A DNA stretch of 64,000 nucleotides from Paenibacillus dendritiformis (GCF_021654795.1 NZ_AP025344.1:868001-932000), one strand, 5' to 3'; positions 36,441 to 46,375 are shown, counted from the stretch's first letter. Notes: generated from the letters alone by a model not told the origin. A program made the numbers and translations.

Positions 36441-39400
36441 ATGAGGATACGTTACGGGGGAGTAATCCTCGAGCTCCCGGTTGAGCTTCACCGCCTGACC
36501 GGGCTTGTCTTAACGCGAGAGGTCAATGAGCATATCCAGCTTCAGTTCAGCGCGATTATCCCGGAAGAGAAGAAGGACAGTTATATTCATGAGCTGGGGC
36601 AAGGATCGCCGATTATCGTCTATCGGGAGCTGGAGGAAGTCGAGGATAGCGGCGAACCGGCCGGCGGGAGCCGGCAAGGAGATGTGTTATTCCAAGGCCT
36701 GATTCGCCGACTGGATATCCAGTGCGTGCGCGGCGTGTACACGCTCCAGGCGGAAGCCTGTTCCTATACGTGGGCGATGGACATCGAGCGCAAACGGCGC
36801 TCGTTCCAGCGGGTCGATATGACCTATGCCGATGTAATTGAGCAGGTGCTGCAGGACTATCCGCATGCCAATATGCAGGATCATGCGACGAACCATGCCC
36901 GGATTGACGGGCTTATCATGCAGTATGACGAGACCGATTGGCAGTTCGTCAAGCGGCTGGCTTCGCATTTCGGGGCCGTCGTGGTCCCGGATGCAGCTTC
37001 GGGGAGCGCTCGCTTCACGCTTGGCGTATCCGCGGATCGGGAACCTGTTGCCGTTAGCGATGCGCAATATGTCATCCGGAACGACTTTCGACGCGGCCTG
37101 CTGGCCCGGACGAACGAGAACCCGGAGCTGCAGGAGACCGACTTCATCAGCTTCGAGATCGATACGCCGCTCTGGCTTCCGCTGGGGGGACGCATCAGCT
37201 TCGCCCAGAGGCCGTTCGTCATCCGGGCCGCCAAGTCGCTCGTGCGGGACGGCCTCCTGCGGCACACGTATACATTCAGCACCGCCGATGGCGTCAGACA
37301 AGGCTATCTGTCCAATCCGCGGATTCAAGGCTTGTCGCTGGACGGGACGATTACGGACATCTCGCGCAACCGCATTCGGGTGCAGCTGGCCATCGATTCC
37401 GCCCAGACGAAGGGCGATACATGCTGGTTCCCTTATTCGACGGGGATCGACAACCAGATCTCGTACCTGATGCCGAAGCCGGGATCGGGCGTCAAGCTGC
37501 ATTTCCCGACGGTCAATGAGAGAGAAGCCATTGCGATCGGCTCGGTGAGACAAGGAGGCGAGGAGAGCAAGTACGGGCATAAGCAGTCCGACCCGAAGGT
37601 GCGCTCCTTAACGAATGACACGGGCAAGGAAATGAAGCTGACCGGACAGGATGTCGTCTTCAGCGCCAATGACGAGGGCAGTATCAAGGTGCGGTTGTCC
37701 GGGGACGGCGCCGTGGAGATCGCTGCGGACACCGATCTGCACCTTCGCGCCGCATCGGCTGTGGCGATCGGGGCAAGCGAGAGCGCTGCGGCGGAAGCGG
37801 CTGCGGCCGTGCCGAAGCGAATCTCGATCTCGGCGGGGGAAGATGTGTTCATCAGCCGGAGTCCGGGGGAACACGTCGATCCGGCCCATGCGATCGCGAT
37901 ACAGGATTCGACCTATGTTCAAGGAGCGAAGATTATCTATCTGGGCGAGCCTGGCGAACCGCCTGCCGAGACGTTCGATGACAGCGCGCAGCTGGCCGAG
38001 GACGCCAAGCTGATGGAGGAGGTCAACGCCCAGGCGCTGGCCTATCGCGAGGCGTGCATCGCCAAGGCGGAGGCGGCGAAGAGCAAGTTCGGGTTCGGCG
38101 CCATCGCCTTGGTGGTCGGCGTGGTCGCGGTAGCCGTCGCGACGGTTGCGACGGGGGGCGCCGCCCTGCCGCTTATCGTCGGCGCCGCAGGCGCCGTCTC
38201 GGCCGTCGTGGGCGCGAGCGAGATCGCTGAGGGCCGGGAGGACTTCGCCAAGGCGCAGGTCGGCGATCTGAGCAAATCCTATAACTTCATGCGGGACACG
38301 GTGCTCGGCGGCGACGAGGATCTGTACAATATCGTCAAATACGGCTCGGTCTCCATCTCCGTGCTGGGCGGGGGCTTCTTGGCCGGGGGCACGACTTTGT
38401 TGGCCGGCGGCGTGACCGGCGGGACGATGAGTGCGGGGATAACGGCGATATTTGATCCGTACCAGCCCTTGGACGGCACCTTCAGTTGGAAAGCGATGGC
38501 CGGGCATTATTTGAAGAGCTTCTATAACGGGGCCTTGGCCGGAACGCTCTCGGCCGGCGTGTTGAAGGGCATTCCGTGCGGGGCCGGTCCGCTCACCCAA
38601 TTCGGCGGCAGATATAGTGCAAGCTTCGTGGCTTCAAGCGTGCTCGATATCAGCAACTCCGGCGATGTGAATTTCCTGAACAATGCGGTAAGCAGCGTAT
38701 TCGGCGCGGCGTTTTCCTTCATGGGAGGAAAAAGCCGGATTGGCCGTTACGGTGCGTCCGTCACCGGGGATATGGCCGGAGGTTCCGCGATCCAGCTTCT
38801 GCAGAACGGGACCATCGACAAGGATACTTTTTTCGACCAGTTGAAAAAATCACTCGTGAGCAATGTCGGTAATCTGGTGACGAGGTTAGACCCGATTGAT
38901 GTCGCCAAAGGCCGGTTCTATCTGCAAGCGACTGATTTGGTCGTGCACGATATCGGTGATACGCTGGAACTGACGCGCAGCTTCAATTCGCAGAACCCGT
39001 TCGTGGGCATGCTGGGCAAAGGCTGGCTTAGTTCTCTGGAGAGCTCGCTGACCCGGGTAGAGGATCGCGCCTTCCTTATCTGTATGGACGGCCATTATGA
39101 GAGCTTCATCCTTCAGGACGGCGAATGGCGCAATGAACGGTCGGGAGCGCTCGATTACCGGTTAGTCGAGGAGCCGCGCAGAGGGAGATATCTCGTCAAG
39201 CATGAACGATACACGTATGTGTATGACGGGGCGACCGGACGGCTGCTCTCGTTCAGCGACGGCAACGGCAACCGCACGGCGTTGGACTATGACGATCAAG
39301 GCCTGCGCTCGTTGACGACGCCGGGCGGCAAGGAGCTTGCTTTTACCTGCAGGAACGGCAAGCTTGCGGCGATCACGGACAACATCGGGCGCACGGTCGA

Positions 39401-42400
39401 ATACCGGTATGCGGGCGATCTGCTGGCCGGGGTAACCTACCCGAACAAGGGCGAGGTCACATATGCCTATGACAGCGAAGGGCGTCTCACTTCGATTACC
39501 GATCAGAACGGCCATACCTATGTGCGCAATGAGTACGACAGCGCCGATCGGGTCATTCGCCAGTATGACGGCGAGGGCCATGTCGCGGATATCGTCTACG
39601 ACGAGCGGGCCCGGATGACGACCTTTACGTTTCATGCCACCGGAGTCGTGGAGACGTACAAATACAACCGCGATTATTTGGTTACGGAAGCGCACTACGA
39701 TGACGGCACGCAGGAAGCCTATACCTACGATGCCTGGCAGAATAAGGACAGCCATACAGCTGCCAATGGCACCGTCACGCGCTGGGTGTACGATGCCTAT
39801 GGCCATTTGCTGGAGGAGGTTCGGCCTGATGGCACGAAGGTGGAGCACCAGTACGACGAAGACGGGAACCGGATTCGCACGGCGACGGCCGGTGGCAGCG
39901 AGACTCGTTACGCCTACGATACCCGGGGGAATCTGCTGGAGGAACGTGTGCGGATTGACGACACGAACGAATCCGTCACCGCTTATGAGTATGATGAATT
40001 CGGACGGCTAATCCGCCGCATCGATCCGATGGGCCAAGCGACAACGTTCCGGCATGAGGTGAAGCATACCGATGCGCCGACCTTCGTAGAGGATGCGGAA
40101 GGCCAGCAGTTCAAGTATGGCTATGACGCCGCGGCCCGGATGACGAGCATTACGACCTCCTACGGCACGGTGGAGATTGCCTACAATGTGCTGAACCAGC
40201 GGACGCGCATCATCGATGCGGCCGGCAACACGACGGCGCTGTTCTATGATCCGATGGGCAATTTGATCAAAAAAGTGCTGCCGAACGAATATGTGGAGCG
40301 CTTGGGCAACGGCATCGGGACGGAATATCGCTACGACTTCATGGACCGCCTCATTCGGACGACGGATCCGATGCAGAACGAGCAGCGGGTCATGTACGAT
40401 ATCCATGACAATCTGGTGAAGGCCGTCCATCCGAACGAATATAGCCGGGCGGAGGATGACGGGGCCGGGGTCGAATATGAATACGATCACCGGAACCGCC
40501 GCATCCGGAGCTTGTACCCTGACGGCAGCATCGCCCGCACGAAGTATGATGCGGTCGGCAATATCATCAAGACGATCGATCCGGAACGATATAATCCCGA
40601 GACCGATGACGGTCCGGGCACCGAGTATGTCTACGATGCGATGAACCGCCTCGTTCAGATTACCGATCCGGAGGGGCATGTCATCAAGCGATTCTTATAT
40701 GACGAGGAAGGCAGAGTCGTCAAAATGATCGATGCCCGCGGGTGGCTAAGCGGGGAGACCGATGAAGAGCGCTTCGGCACGCTGTATGCCTATAACCGGG
40801 CCGGCTGGCTGATCGAGAAGCGGGAACCGGTCGAAGCCGAGGGCGGGGCGATTCTGTACAAGCTCACCTTGTACCGGCATGACCAGGCCGGCCGTCTCGT
40901 GGAAGAGCGGCGGACGGCGGAGCATGTCGGAGCGGCCGGATATGCGAGCCGGTATCATCGTATCCGCTACCGGCATGACAAGCTGGGCCGGGTCATTCGG
41001 GTCGAGGATGATACGGGAGCCGAGATTCGCTACACCTATGATTGCCTGAATCAGGTTACGTCCGAGCGGCGCAAGCTGAGCGAGCAGAAGGAACAAGTCA
41101 CCCGCTATGAGTACAACGCGGTCGGGCTGCTTGAACGCAAAATCGATCTGATCGATGCGGAAGATCTGGCGGAGGGCCGCTCGTTGAGCGGAAGCGAGGA
41201 TAAGATCGCCGCCGTGACCTCCTATCGCTATGACCGGAACGGCAATATGATCAAGCTGGTCACGCCGGAAGGCTATGAGACAGAGATCAGCTACGATCGG
41301 GCCGATCGCATCATTCAGATTAGCCGCCGGGAACGCCAGGACAGCAAGGCGCGGACCGTCTACTTCAAGTATGACCGGGCGGGCAACGTGCTGGAGGAGA
41401 CGGATACGAACGGCAACCGCGTGGCCTACAGCTACGATATGATGAACCGCCTCATCCGCACGACAGGCAAGCGGGGCGAGACGACGCGCCTGTTCTATGA
41501 CAAAGCGGGGCAGCTTATCAAGCAAGTATCGCCGACTCAGTATAATCCGCTTACGGATGACGGCGACGGCACTATATACCGTTATGATGCGTTGAACCGG
41601 CTGATCGAGGTTCGCGATGCCTATGGCCAGATCGTGGAGCAGAACCGTTATAATCAGGCGGGCGAGTTGATCCGAAAGCTGAGCGAAGGCATTGGCGTGG
41701 AATATACGTATACCATCGGCGGCCGGGTGAAGCAGATTCGCACCGCTGAGGCTGCGGCCCGCGGCAAGGTAAGCCAGGAGTACATGTACGACGCGCTTGG
41801 CAATATTACGGGCGTCGTGGACGGCGAAGGGAACAGGACGCGCCACAGCCTGGACGCATGGGGCAATATCCGGGTGCTTACCCGTGCGGATGGAAGCGAA
41901 GAGCGGTATAGCTACGACCGTGCAGGAAATATCATCAGCTCCACGGACGCCAACGGCCATACGACCATCTACCGCTATAACAGTCTGGGCAAGCTGGCGG
42001 CGGTGGAGGATCCGTCGGAGCAGCGCATGGTGTACCAGTATGACCGCCAGGGCCGGCTGACGCGGCAGATCGATCGCAACGAGCGCGTTATCGAGTATGT
42101 GTACAATTTCGACGACCAACTGGTGAAGCGAAGAGAAGCCGCAGGAGGCGCGGAAGACATCTACGTCTACAACGAGGATGGCACGCTGCGAACGGCCGGC
42201 AATGATCGGATGCGGTATGACTATATGTATACGCCGGACGGCAGACTGGCGGCGAAGTATATAAGCGAACCGCCGCTTGGAATTCGCCGCAAGGGCGACT
42301 GGGCCGGATCGCCTCCGTTCGCGGGCCCGTTGACAAGTACCGGAGCGAATGGAGCGGCCGCTCCTCAGTCTTGGCATCCGATGGATGCGCTTGAGCCGGA

Positions 42401-43973
42401 GGCCGCGGGTGCGGGTATGCGTAAACTGCTCGAATTCCGCTACGACCCGGACGGACAGGTTACCGGGTTGATCGACGCCGCAGGCAGACATACGGAATAC
42501 CGCTATGATAAAATAGGGCGTATCCAGGAGGTGCTGCAGGGCCGGGAACGTCTCGCGCAGTACCGCTATGGCGAAGGCAACCGCATCGCCTCCATTCTGT
42601 ACGGAAGCGGGATCAGCGTCGAATACGGCTATGACCGGGACGGCCAGATGACGAGTCTGCGGGCGGCCGGCCAAGACGGCCGGGACCTGATGCGCCATAC
42701 GTACAGCTACGACAATAACGGCAACCAGATTGCCAAGATGGAGCATCATCAGCTTACCCTATACAGCTATGACCGCTTGAACCGCCTGCAGGAAGTCGAT
42801 TACGGCAGCGGCGCCCAGGAGTCGTACAGCTACGACCCGGCCGGGAACCGCATCCGCCGCGTGCTGGACGGACAGGCCACAAGCTATGCCTACGACAGCC
42901 GCAACCGTCTGCTGTCGCTGCTTGAGCACGACGGCAGCCGCACCGACTTCGAATACGACCGCCAGGGCAATTTGCTCTTCGAACGCTCTGGCAACGGCAC
43001 CACTTCTTATGCTTATGACGCGTTCAACCGGACCGCCAAGGTCGAGAAGCCGGACGGCAGCTATGTCCGCCATGACTACGACCCGGAAGGGCTGCGCAGC
43101 GGAATTTGCGAGAACGGCGTTACCAGCCGCTTCGTGTTCGACGGCTGGAATATGGTGAACGAGCTGGACGAGGAGTGGAACGCGAAGGCCTCCTATGTGC
43201 GCGGCCATGAATTGCTGGCGCAAGTGGACGGCCTTGGAGACGCCTACTACTACCTGAACAACCAGCACGGCGACGTCGTGCATATCACGAACCGGCTGGG
43301 CGGCATCGTCAACAGCTACGAGTACGACGCCTTCGGCCACACCTTGTCCGCCACCGAAGGCATCCCGAACCGCTTCCGCTACGCGGGCGAGCAGTTCGAC
43401 CCTGTCACGCAGCAATATTACCTGCGCGCGCGGTTCTACAACCCGGTCATTGCCCGGTTCACCCAAGAGGACGAGTACCGCGGCGACGGCCTGAACCTGT
43501 ACGCGTACGTGGGCAACAACCCGATAAAATATGTGGACCCGAGCGGGTATTCGTGTGAGGAAAAAGGGAATGTTTATGGCAAGGGTGATAAGAAGGAAGG
43601 GCCTTATGAGGAGACTAAAAATCCTGTATTTACAATTTCTAAGGAAATGTACCCGAATCATGCTGGAATGTTAGAAAACGCACAAAATAATGGGCATTCA
43701 TTAGAGAATCTTCAAAGGGGAGCAGGAACTCGAGCAGCAAAGAAGAACCGTTATGAAGCTCAAAAACAAATCAGGAAAGAACAAGGGCCTCCTCCAAAAG
43801 GATATGACTACGACGAATTCCCTTATGCATCAACTAAACAAGGTGGTGCTGGATCGCATGTAGAACCCGTTCCAAGTGCAGAGAATCAGGCAGCTGGAAG
43901 AGATTTAGGACAATTTTATAGGAAGCATGGTTTAAAAGAGAATGATTATTTTGACGTAAAAATTATTGACTGA
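36441..43973 (+). CDS. VgrG-Rhs polymorphic toxin with NucA/NucB-like DNase tail
   Basis: 2510 residues. About 1-330 is a VgrG/gp27-like domain (RSFQRVDMTYADVIEQVL, IMQYDETDWQFVKRLASHFG), then an OB-fold to about 480. Residues 550-595 are strongly hydrophobic (FGFGAIALVVGVVAVAVA and on), probably membrane helices. From Asp817 (DPIDVAKGRFYLQATDLVV) the Rhs/YD shell begins, with dozens of YDxxGN-type repeats. The core ends in RFTQEDEYRGDGLNLYAY and the DPSGY motif (Asp2366). The last 140 residues are AT-rich and carry a NucA/NucB-like DNase (YDYDEFPYASTKQGG, then SAENQAAGRDLGQFYRKHGL). The Rhs shell should enclose and release the toxin. A SUKH immunity gene follows. Confidence 0.92.
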   Translation: MRIRYGGVILELPVELHRLTGLVLTREVNEHIQLQFSAIIPEEKKDSYIHELGQGSPIIVYRELEEVEDSGEPAGGSRQGDVLFQGLIRRLDIQCVRGVYTLQAEACSYTWAMDIERKRRSFQRVDMTYADVIEQVLQDYPHANMQDHATNHARIDGLIMQYDETDWQFVKRLASHFGAVVVPDAASGSARFTLGVSADREPVAVSDAQYVIRNDFRRGLLARTNENPELQETDFISFEIDTPLWLPLGGRISFAQRPFVIRAAKSLVRDGLLRHTYTFSTADGVRQGYLSNPRIQGLSLDGTITDISRNRIRVQLAIDSAQTKGDTCWFPYSTGIDNQISYLMPKPGSGVKLHFPTVNEREAIAIGSVRQGGEESKYGHKQSDPKVRSLTNDTGKEMKLTGQDVVFSANDEGSIKVRLSGDGAVEIAADTDLHLRAASAVAIGASESAAAEAAAAVPKRISISAGEDVFISRSPGEHVDPAHAIAIQDSTYVQGAKIIYLGEPGEPPAETFDDSAQLAEDAKLMEEVNAQALAYREACIAKAEAAKSKFGFGAIALVVGVVAVAVATVATGGAALPLIVGAAGAVSAVVGASEIAEGREDFAKAQVGDLSKSYNFMRDTVLGGDEDLYNIVKYGSVSISVLGGGFLAGGTTLLAGGVTGGTMSAGITAIFDPYQPLDGTFSWKAMAGHYLKSFYNGALAGTLSAGVLKGIPCGAGPLTQFGGRYSASFVASSVLDISNSGDVNFLNNAVSSVFGAAFSFMGGKSRIGRYGASVTGDMAGGSAIQLLQNGTIDKDTFFDQLKKSLVSNVGNLVTRLDPIDVAKGRFYLQATDLVVHDIGDTLELTRSFNSQNPFVGMLGKGWLSSLESSLTRVEDRAFLICMDGHYESFILQDGEWRNERSGALDYRLVEEPRRGRYLVKHERYTYVYDGATGRLLSFSDGNGNRTALDYDDQGLRSLTTPGGKELAFTCRNGKLAAITDNIGRTVEYRYAGDLLAGVTYPNKGEVTYAYDSEGRLTSITDQNGHTYVRNEYDSADRVIRQYDGEGHVADIVYDERARMTTFTFHATGVVETYKYNRDYLVTEAHYDDGTQEAYTYDAWQNKDSHTAANGTVTRWVYDAYGHLLEEVRPDGTKVEHQYDEDGNRIRTATAGGSETRYAYDTRGNLLEERVRIDDTNESVTAYEYDEFGRLIRRIDPMGQATTFRHEVKHTDAPTFVEDAEGQQFKYGYDAAARMTSITTSYGTVEIAYNVLNQRTRIIDAAGNTTALFYDPMGNLIKKVLPNEYVERLGNGIGTEYRYDFMDRLIRTTDPMQNEQRVMYDIHDNLVKAVHPNEYSRAEDDGAGVEYEYDHRNRRIRSLYPDGSIARTKYDAVGNIIKTIDPERYNPETDDGPGTEYVYDAMNRLVQITDPEGHVIKRFLYDEEGRVVKMIDARGWLSGETDEERFGTLYAYNRAGWLIEKREPVEAEGGAILYKLTLYRHDQAGRLVEERRTAEHVGAAGYASRYHRIRYRHDKLGRVIRVEDDTGAEIRYTYDCLNQVTSERRKLSEQKEQVTRYEYNAVGLLERKIDLIDAEDLAEGRSLSGSEDKIAAVTSYRYDRNGNMIKLVTPEGYETEISYDRADRIIQISRRERQDSKARTVYFKYDRAGNVLEETDTNGNRVAYSYDMMNRLIRTTGKRGETTRLFYDKAGQLIKQVSPTQYNPLTDDGDGTIYRYDALNRLIEVRDAYGQIVEQNRYNQAGELIRKLSEGIGVEYTYTIGGRVKQIRTAEAAARGKVSQEYMYDALGNITGVVDGEGNRTRHSLDAWGNIRVLTRADGSEERYSYDRAGNIISSTDANGHTTIYRYNSLGKLAAVEDPSEQRMVYQYDRQGRLTRQIDRNERVIEYVYNFDDQLVKRREAAGGAEDIYVYNEDGTLRTAGNDRMRYDYMYTPDGRLAAKYISEPPLGIRRKGDWAGSPPFAGPLTSTGANGAAAPQSWHPMDALEPEAAGAGMRKLLEFRYDPDGQVTGLIDAAGRHTEYRYDKIGRIQEVLQGRERLAQYRYGEGNRIASILYGSGISVEYGYDRDGQMTSLRAAGQDGRDLMRHTYSYDNNGNQIAKMEHHQLTLYSYDRLNRLQEVDYGSGAQESYSYDPAGNRIRRVLDGQATSYAYDSRNRLLSLLEHDGSRTDFEYDRQGNLLFERSGNGTTSYAYDAFNRTAKVEKPDGSYVRHDYDPEGLRSGICENGVTSRFVFDGWNMVNELDEEWNAKASYVRGHELLAQVDGLGDAYYYLNNQHGDVVHITNRLGGIVNSYEYDAFGHTLSATEGIPNRFRYAGEQFDPVTQQYYLRARFYNPVIARFTQEDEYRGDGLNLYAYVGNNPIKYVDPSGYSCEEKGNVYGKGDKKEGPYEETKNPVFTISKEMYPNHAGMLENAQNNGHSLENLQRGAGTRAAKKNRYEAQKQIRKEQGPPPKGYDYDEFPYASTKQGGAGSHVEPVPSAENQAAGRDLGQFYRKHGLKENDYFDVKIID
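43379..43612 (+). repeat. Rhs core-end repeat, copy 1
   Basis: Last part of the Rhs core plus linker of the full-length toxin gene. Nearly identical DNA returns at 44863-45084 and 46668-46950, each time joined to a different AT-rich toxin tail. This is the homology used for tail exchange in Rhs loci. Confidence 0.9.
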
Positions 43974-44049
43974 CTTTCGCTGTATATAGTTTCAAATATT
44001 CCAAAACACATTTAACAGCGAGAATTACGATTAAATGAGGGGGAGTACA

Positions 44050-44610
44050 ATGCTAAGGGAAATGTTTAAAGAGTTTATTGAATTATCTAGGGAATTACGC
44101 CCAACTTATCCAGATAGTTTGGGAACTGCAAAAGAAGATTGGGCGGAGACCTTACAATTAACTCACATACCGAGTCTTTTTGAAGTAATATTTAGTACTG
44201 TACAAGGAACGTATAGAGATACTAACGATCAAAGATTGATGGATTTTATACCAGGCTATCGACTTATTCACATAGATGAAATTGTTAGCGAGAAAAATAA
44301 TGTGGATGATATGTTGAACGTTCAAACTGATATTGCCTTTGTATTACCTATTTTGGCCAACTATTCAAGTGATTTTATTTGTTATGTAGAGAAATTAAAC
44401 GGGGAAAATTGCATTTGTTCATTGTTACATGATGAAGGAGAATTGGAGTTGATGTACAAGACACCCGAAAAATTGTTAGAAACGATCAATGAATTTTATA
44501 AACAACATGTCTATTTTTTAGACGATGATGGGTATCTTTCTTACGACTGGGAGAAAGAAGGAATCATTGGTTCAAGCCTTAACCCTGACGTTAAATACTG
44601 GGTTTCCTAA
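44050..44610 (+). CDS. SUKH (SMI1/KNR4) immunity protein for the NucA/NucB-like tail
   Basis: 186 residues. FKEFIELSRELRPTYPDSLG, then LFEVIFSTVQGTYRDTNDQRLMDFIPGYRLIHIDEI is the SUKH core. It starts 76 bases after the toxin stop, and its low GC matches the toxin tail rather than the Rhs shell. AGGGGGAG precedes the ATG at 44050; an ATG at 44035 overlaps that ribosome site. By position it should neutralise the DNase tail of the VgrG-Rhs protein in the cytoplasm. A terminator-like hairpin follows at 44654. Confidence 0.85.
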   Translation: MLREMFKEFIELSRELRPTYPDSLGTAKEDWAETLQLTHIPSLFEVIFSTVQGTYRDTNDQRLMDFIPGYRLIHIDEIVSEKNNVDDMLNVQTDIAFVLPILANYSSDFICYVEKLNGENCICSLLHDEGELELMYKTPEKLLETINEFYKQHVYFLDDDGYLSYDWEKEGIIGSSLNPDVKYWVS

Positions 44611-44653
44611 AAACTTGATTGAGGTTATACCCCTTTCAAAAAGCAATGTAGCC

Positions 44654-44695
44654 AGCGCGTGTCGATACTCAATCGGCGCGCGCTATTTGTGTTTT
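44654..44695 (+). terminator. Terminator after the first immunity gene
   Basis: 13-base-pair stem (44654-44666 with 44672-44684, two G-U pairs) with loop ACTCA, followed by ATTTGTGTTTT. The stretch from here to 44862 shows no gene. Confidence 0.6.
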
Positions 44696-44862
44696 GGCTT
44701 AAATTCTCGGATACTTATAAAAGTAAATACATGCTGTCTCATAGCTTCTATTTCTGACATACAACATCTCTGCTTTGAGATTCGAAAAGAAGGATTTTAT
44801 GCAGATACTAATCCGAAAGAGGATTGTTTAGCAAGAGTGGTCGCTTTGACGCTGAGATGCTC

Positions 44863-45084
44863 CTACGCGGGCGAGCAGTTCGACCCTGTCACGCAGCAAT
44901 ATTACCTGCGCGCGCGGTTCTACAACCCGGTCATTGCCCGGTTCACCCAGGAGGACGAGTACCGCGGCGACGGCCTGAACCTGTACGCGTACGTGGGCAA
45001 TAACACGATTCGGTATGTGGATCCGAGCGGGTATTCGTGCGAGGAAAAAGGGAATGTTTATGGCAAGGGCGATAAGGGCCTTAT
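44863..45084 (+). repeat. Rhs core-end repeat, copy 2
   Basis: Repeats the end of the Rhs core from YAGEQFDPVTQQ through DPSGYSCEEKGNVYGKGDK. It starts abruptly with no upstream Rhs sequence and no start codon, so it is an orphan tip. Confidence 0.9.
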
Positions 45085-45661
45085 GGAGGGGCCGATAATA
45101 GTTCTAGATTAATTCCTGGAACACCTGGAAAAGTACCAGGCGGGAGTTCCTCGAAGCTTGGTAAGAATATGTTTAAGGAGATGGGACAGTCCCGCTCAAC
45201 TAAGCGAACTCCATATCAGGCACAGCACATTATTCCTTTTGAACTTAGTGAGCACCCTGTAATTCAAAAAATAGGAATGGATATGGACCATACTTTCAAT
45301 GGTATTTTCCTTCGTGTTCCAGACGAATATGTTGGGGCTACTTCTAGGCATCAGGGATACCACTCCGTTTATAGTGAATATGTCGAACTTAGACTAAATA
45401 AAATGGATATAAATCAAGATATTAATGTACTTGATAAACAAGTTTTTGAATTGCAACAAAAGTTAAGGAAGCTTCAAGAAAAGGGTTTACCTCTATAAAG
45501 ACAGATATTTACCTCCAAAAGGAATTAAAGAAGCTAAAATCAAAAGGACTAGATCAGTATATTCTTGACAGAGCTAACAATAAAGATAAATTAAGCCTGT
45601 TTGGGATAGAGGCGGGGGAGCAACTCTTGATTTGTGGGAAAGGTGGTTTGAGAAGTTATGA
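44863..45661 (+). pseudogene. Orphan, frameshifted Rhs C-terminal cassette with AHH nuclease
   Basis: After the Rhs core end the frame shifts: about seven bases are missing next to GATAAG at 45076, so the first frame stops at 45112. Another frame reads GPYGGADNSSRLIPGTPGKV and on into an AHH-type HNH/Endo VII nuclease (AQHIIPFELSEHPVIQKIG, FNGIFLRVP, HQGYHSVYSEYVELRL), which stops at 45498. Further pieces in two frames (LYKDRYLPPKGIKEAK; LDQYILDRANNKDK; WDRGGGATLDLWERWFEKL) carry it to a stop at 45659-45661. At least three frameshifts make it inactive as it stands. The final stop overlaps the start of the next gene by ATGA. Confidence 0.8.
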
Positions 45662-46146
45662 TCTATGGGGTACACACAAAACTAGTAGACGAAGTTATTC
45701 AATTTGCAAATTCAATGAAAAATATTCCAAATGGGGAATTCCCTCAAGACATACTGGTTACTAATGAATACGAAGAGGCGAAAAAATATGCTATTCATGA
45801 AGTTTATGGTGAAGATGAATACACATGGTCAGACATAAGACAACTTGAAATGGCAAAAGTAAAGGGCAAAATTTATAGATTAGAGCCGGCTCAAAAGCCT
45901 GTTGGTTTGGGTGAAATAACAGGGAAAGTAGAGGCAGGTCTCAGAGAAAATATTACTGATTCATACAGTGATTTTTTTGAGAATGTTTTAGTGGATTTAA
46001 GGAATTGTGCCCTAAACCGTGCAGTAAATGGTCAGAATGATAACTTTTATGAGAAAGTGTTCCAAATTTATAAAGCAGGCGGCTTTCCATGTGGCTGGAA
46101 GGGTGACTATCCTCAAAGTGGAATAATAATTGCTTACTTTGCTTAA
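45658..46146 (+). CDS. Putative immunity protein for the AHH nuclease cassette
   Basis: 162 residues, family not recognised. Its ATG overlaps the last stop of the decayed AHH toxin (ATGA), the tight coupling expected of a toxin and its immunity gene. It has no signal peptide or membrane helix, so it is cytosolic. Sequence features include YEEAKKYAIHEVYGEDEYTWSD and an aromatic C-terminus, GGFPCGWKGDYPQSGIIIAYFA. Unlike the toxin, this frame is intact, so selection to keep protection may continue. Role inferred from position only. Confidence 0.6.
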   Translation: MIYGVHTKLVDEVIQFANSMKNIPNGEFPQDILVTNEYEEAKKYAIHEVYGEDEYTWSDIRQLEMAKVKGKIYRLEPAQKPVGLGEITGKVEAGLRENITDSYSDFFENVLVDLRNCALNRAVNGQNDNFYEKVFQIYKAGGFPCGWKGDYPQSGIIIAYFA

Positions 46147-46252
46147 GGAACTGCAAGTTCTGTTAGTGATCTCGTTGTTATAGGAATGGGGTTTACTCCA
46201 ATTTAAGTAATAAATAAGAAAAATAAATGTAATGAATTCTTTCTAACTTTTA

Positions 46253-46375
46253 ATGATAGAAGAATTGTTTGAAACTTTTATTACTTACAGTAAAAAGGTA
46301 TGTCCAGACCTACTCAATGAAAAGATTTTTAGAGATTGGGTTCGACTATACAATCTGTCTTATATGTTAAAATAA
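46253..46375 (+). CDS. Possible 40-residue open frame
   Basis: ATG to TAA giving MIEELFETFITYSKKVCPDL and 20 more residues. No convincing ribosome site. It reads like the N-terminus of a small cytosolic protein and may be the stub of another immunity gene. It is the only coding-like feature in the 520-base gap 46147-46667, apart from the terminator at 46475. Confidence 0.25.
   Translation: MIEELFETFITYSKKVCPDLLNEKIFRDWVRLYNLSYMLK

Noticed and set aside
40746..42749. 667-codon minus-strand open frame over the Rhs shell
   Set aside because: Antisense of the repetitive YD-repeat region. Its own regularity comes from those repeats, and no start signals are present.
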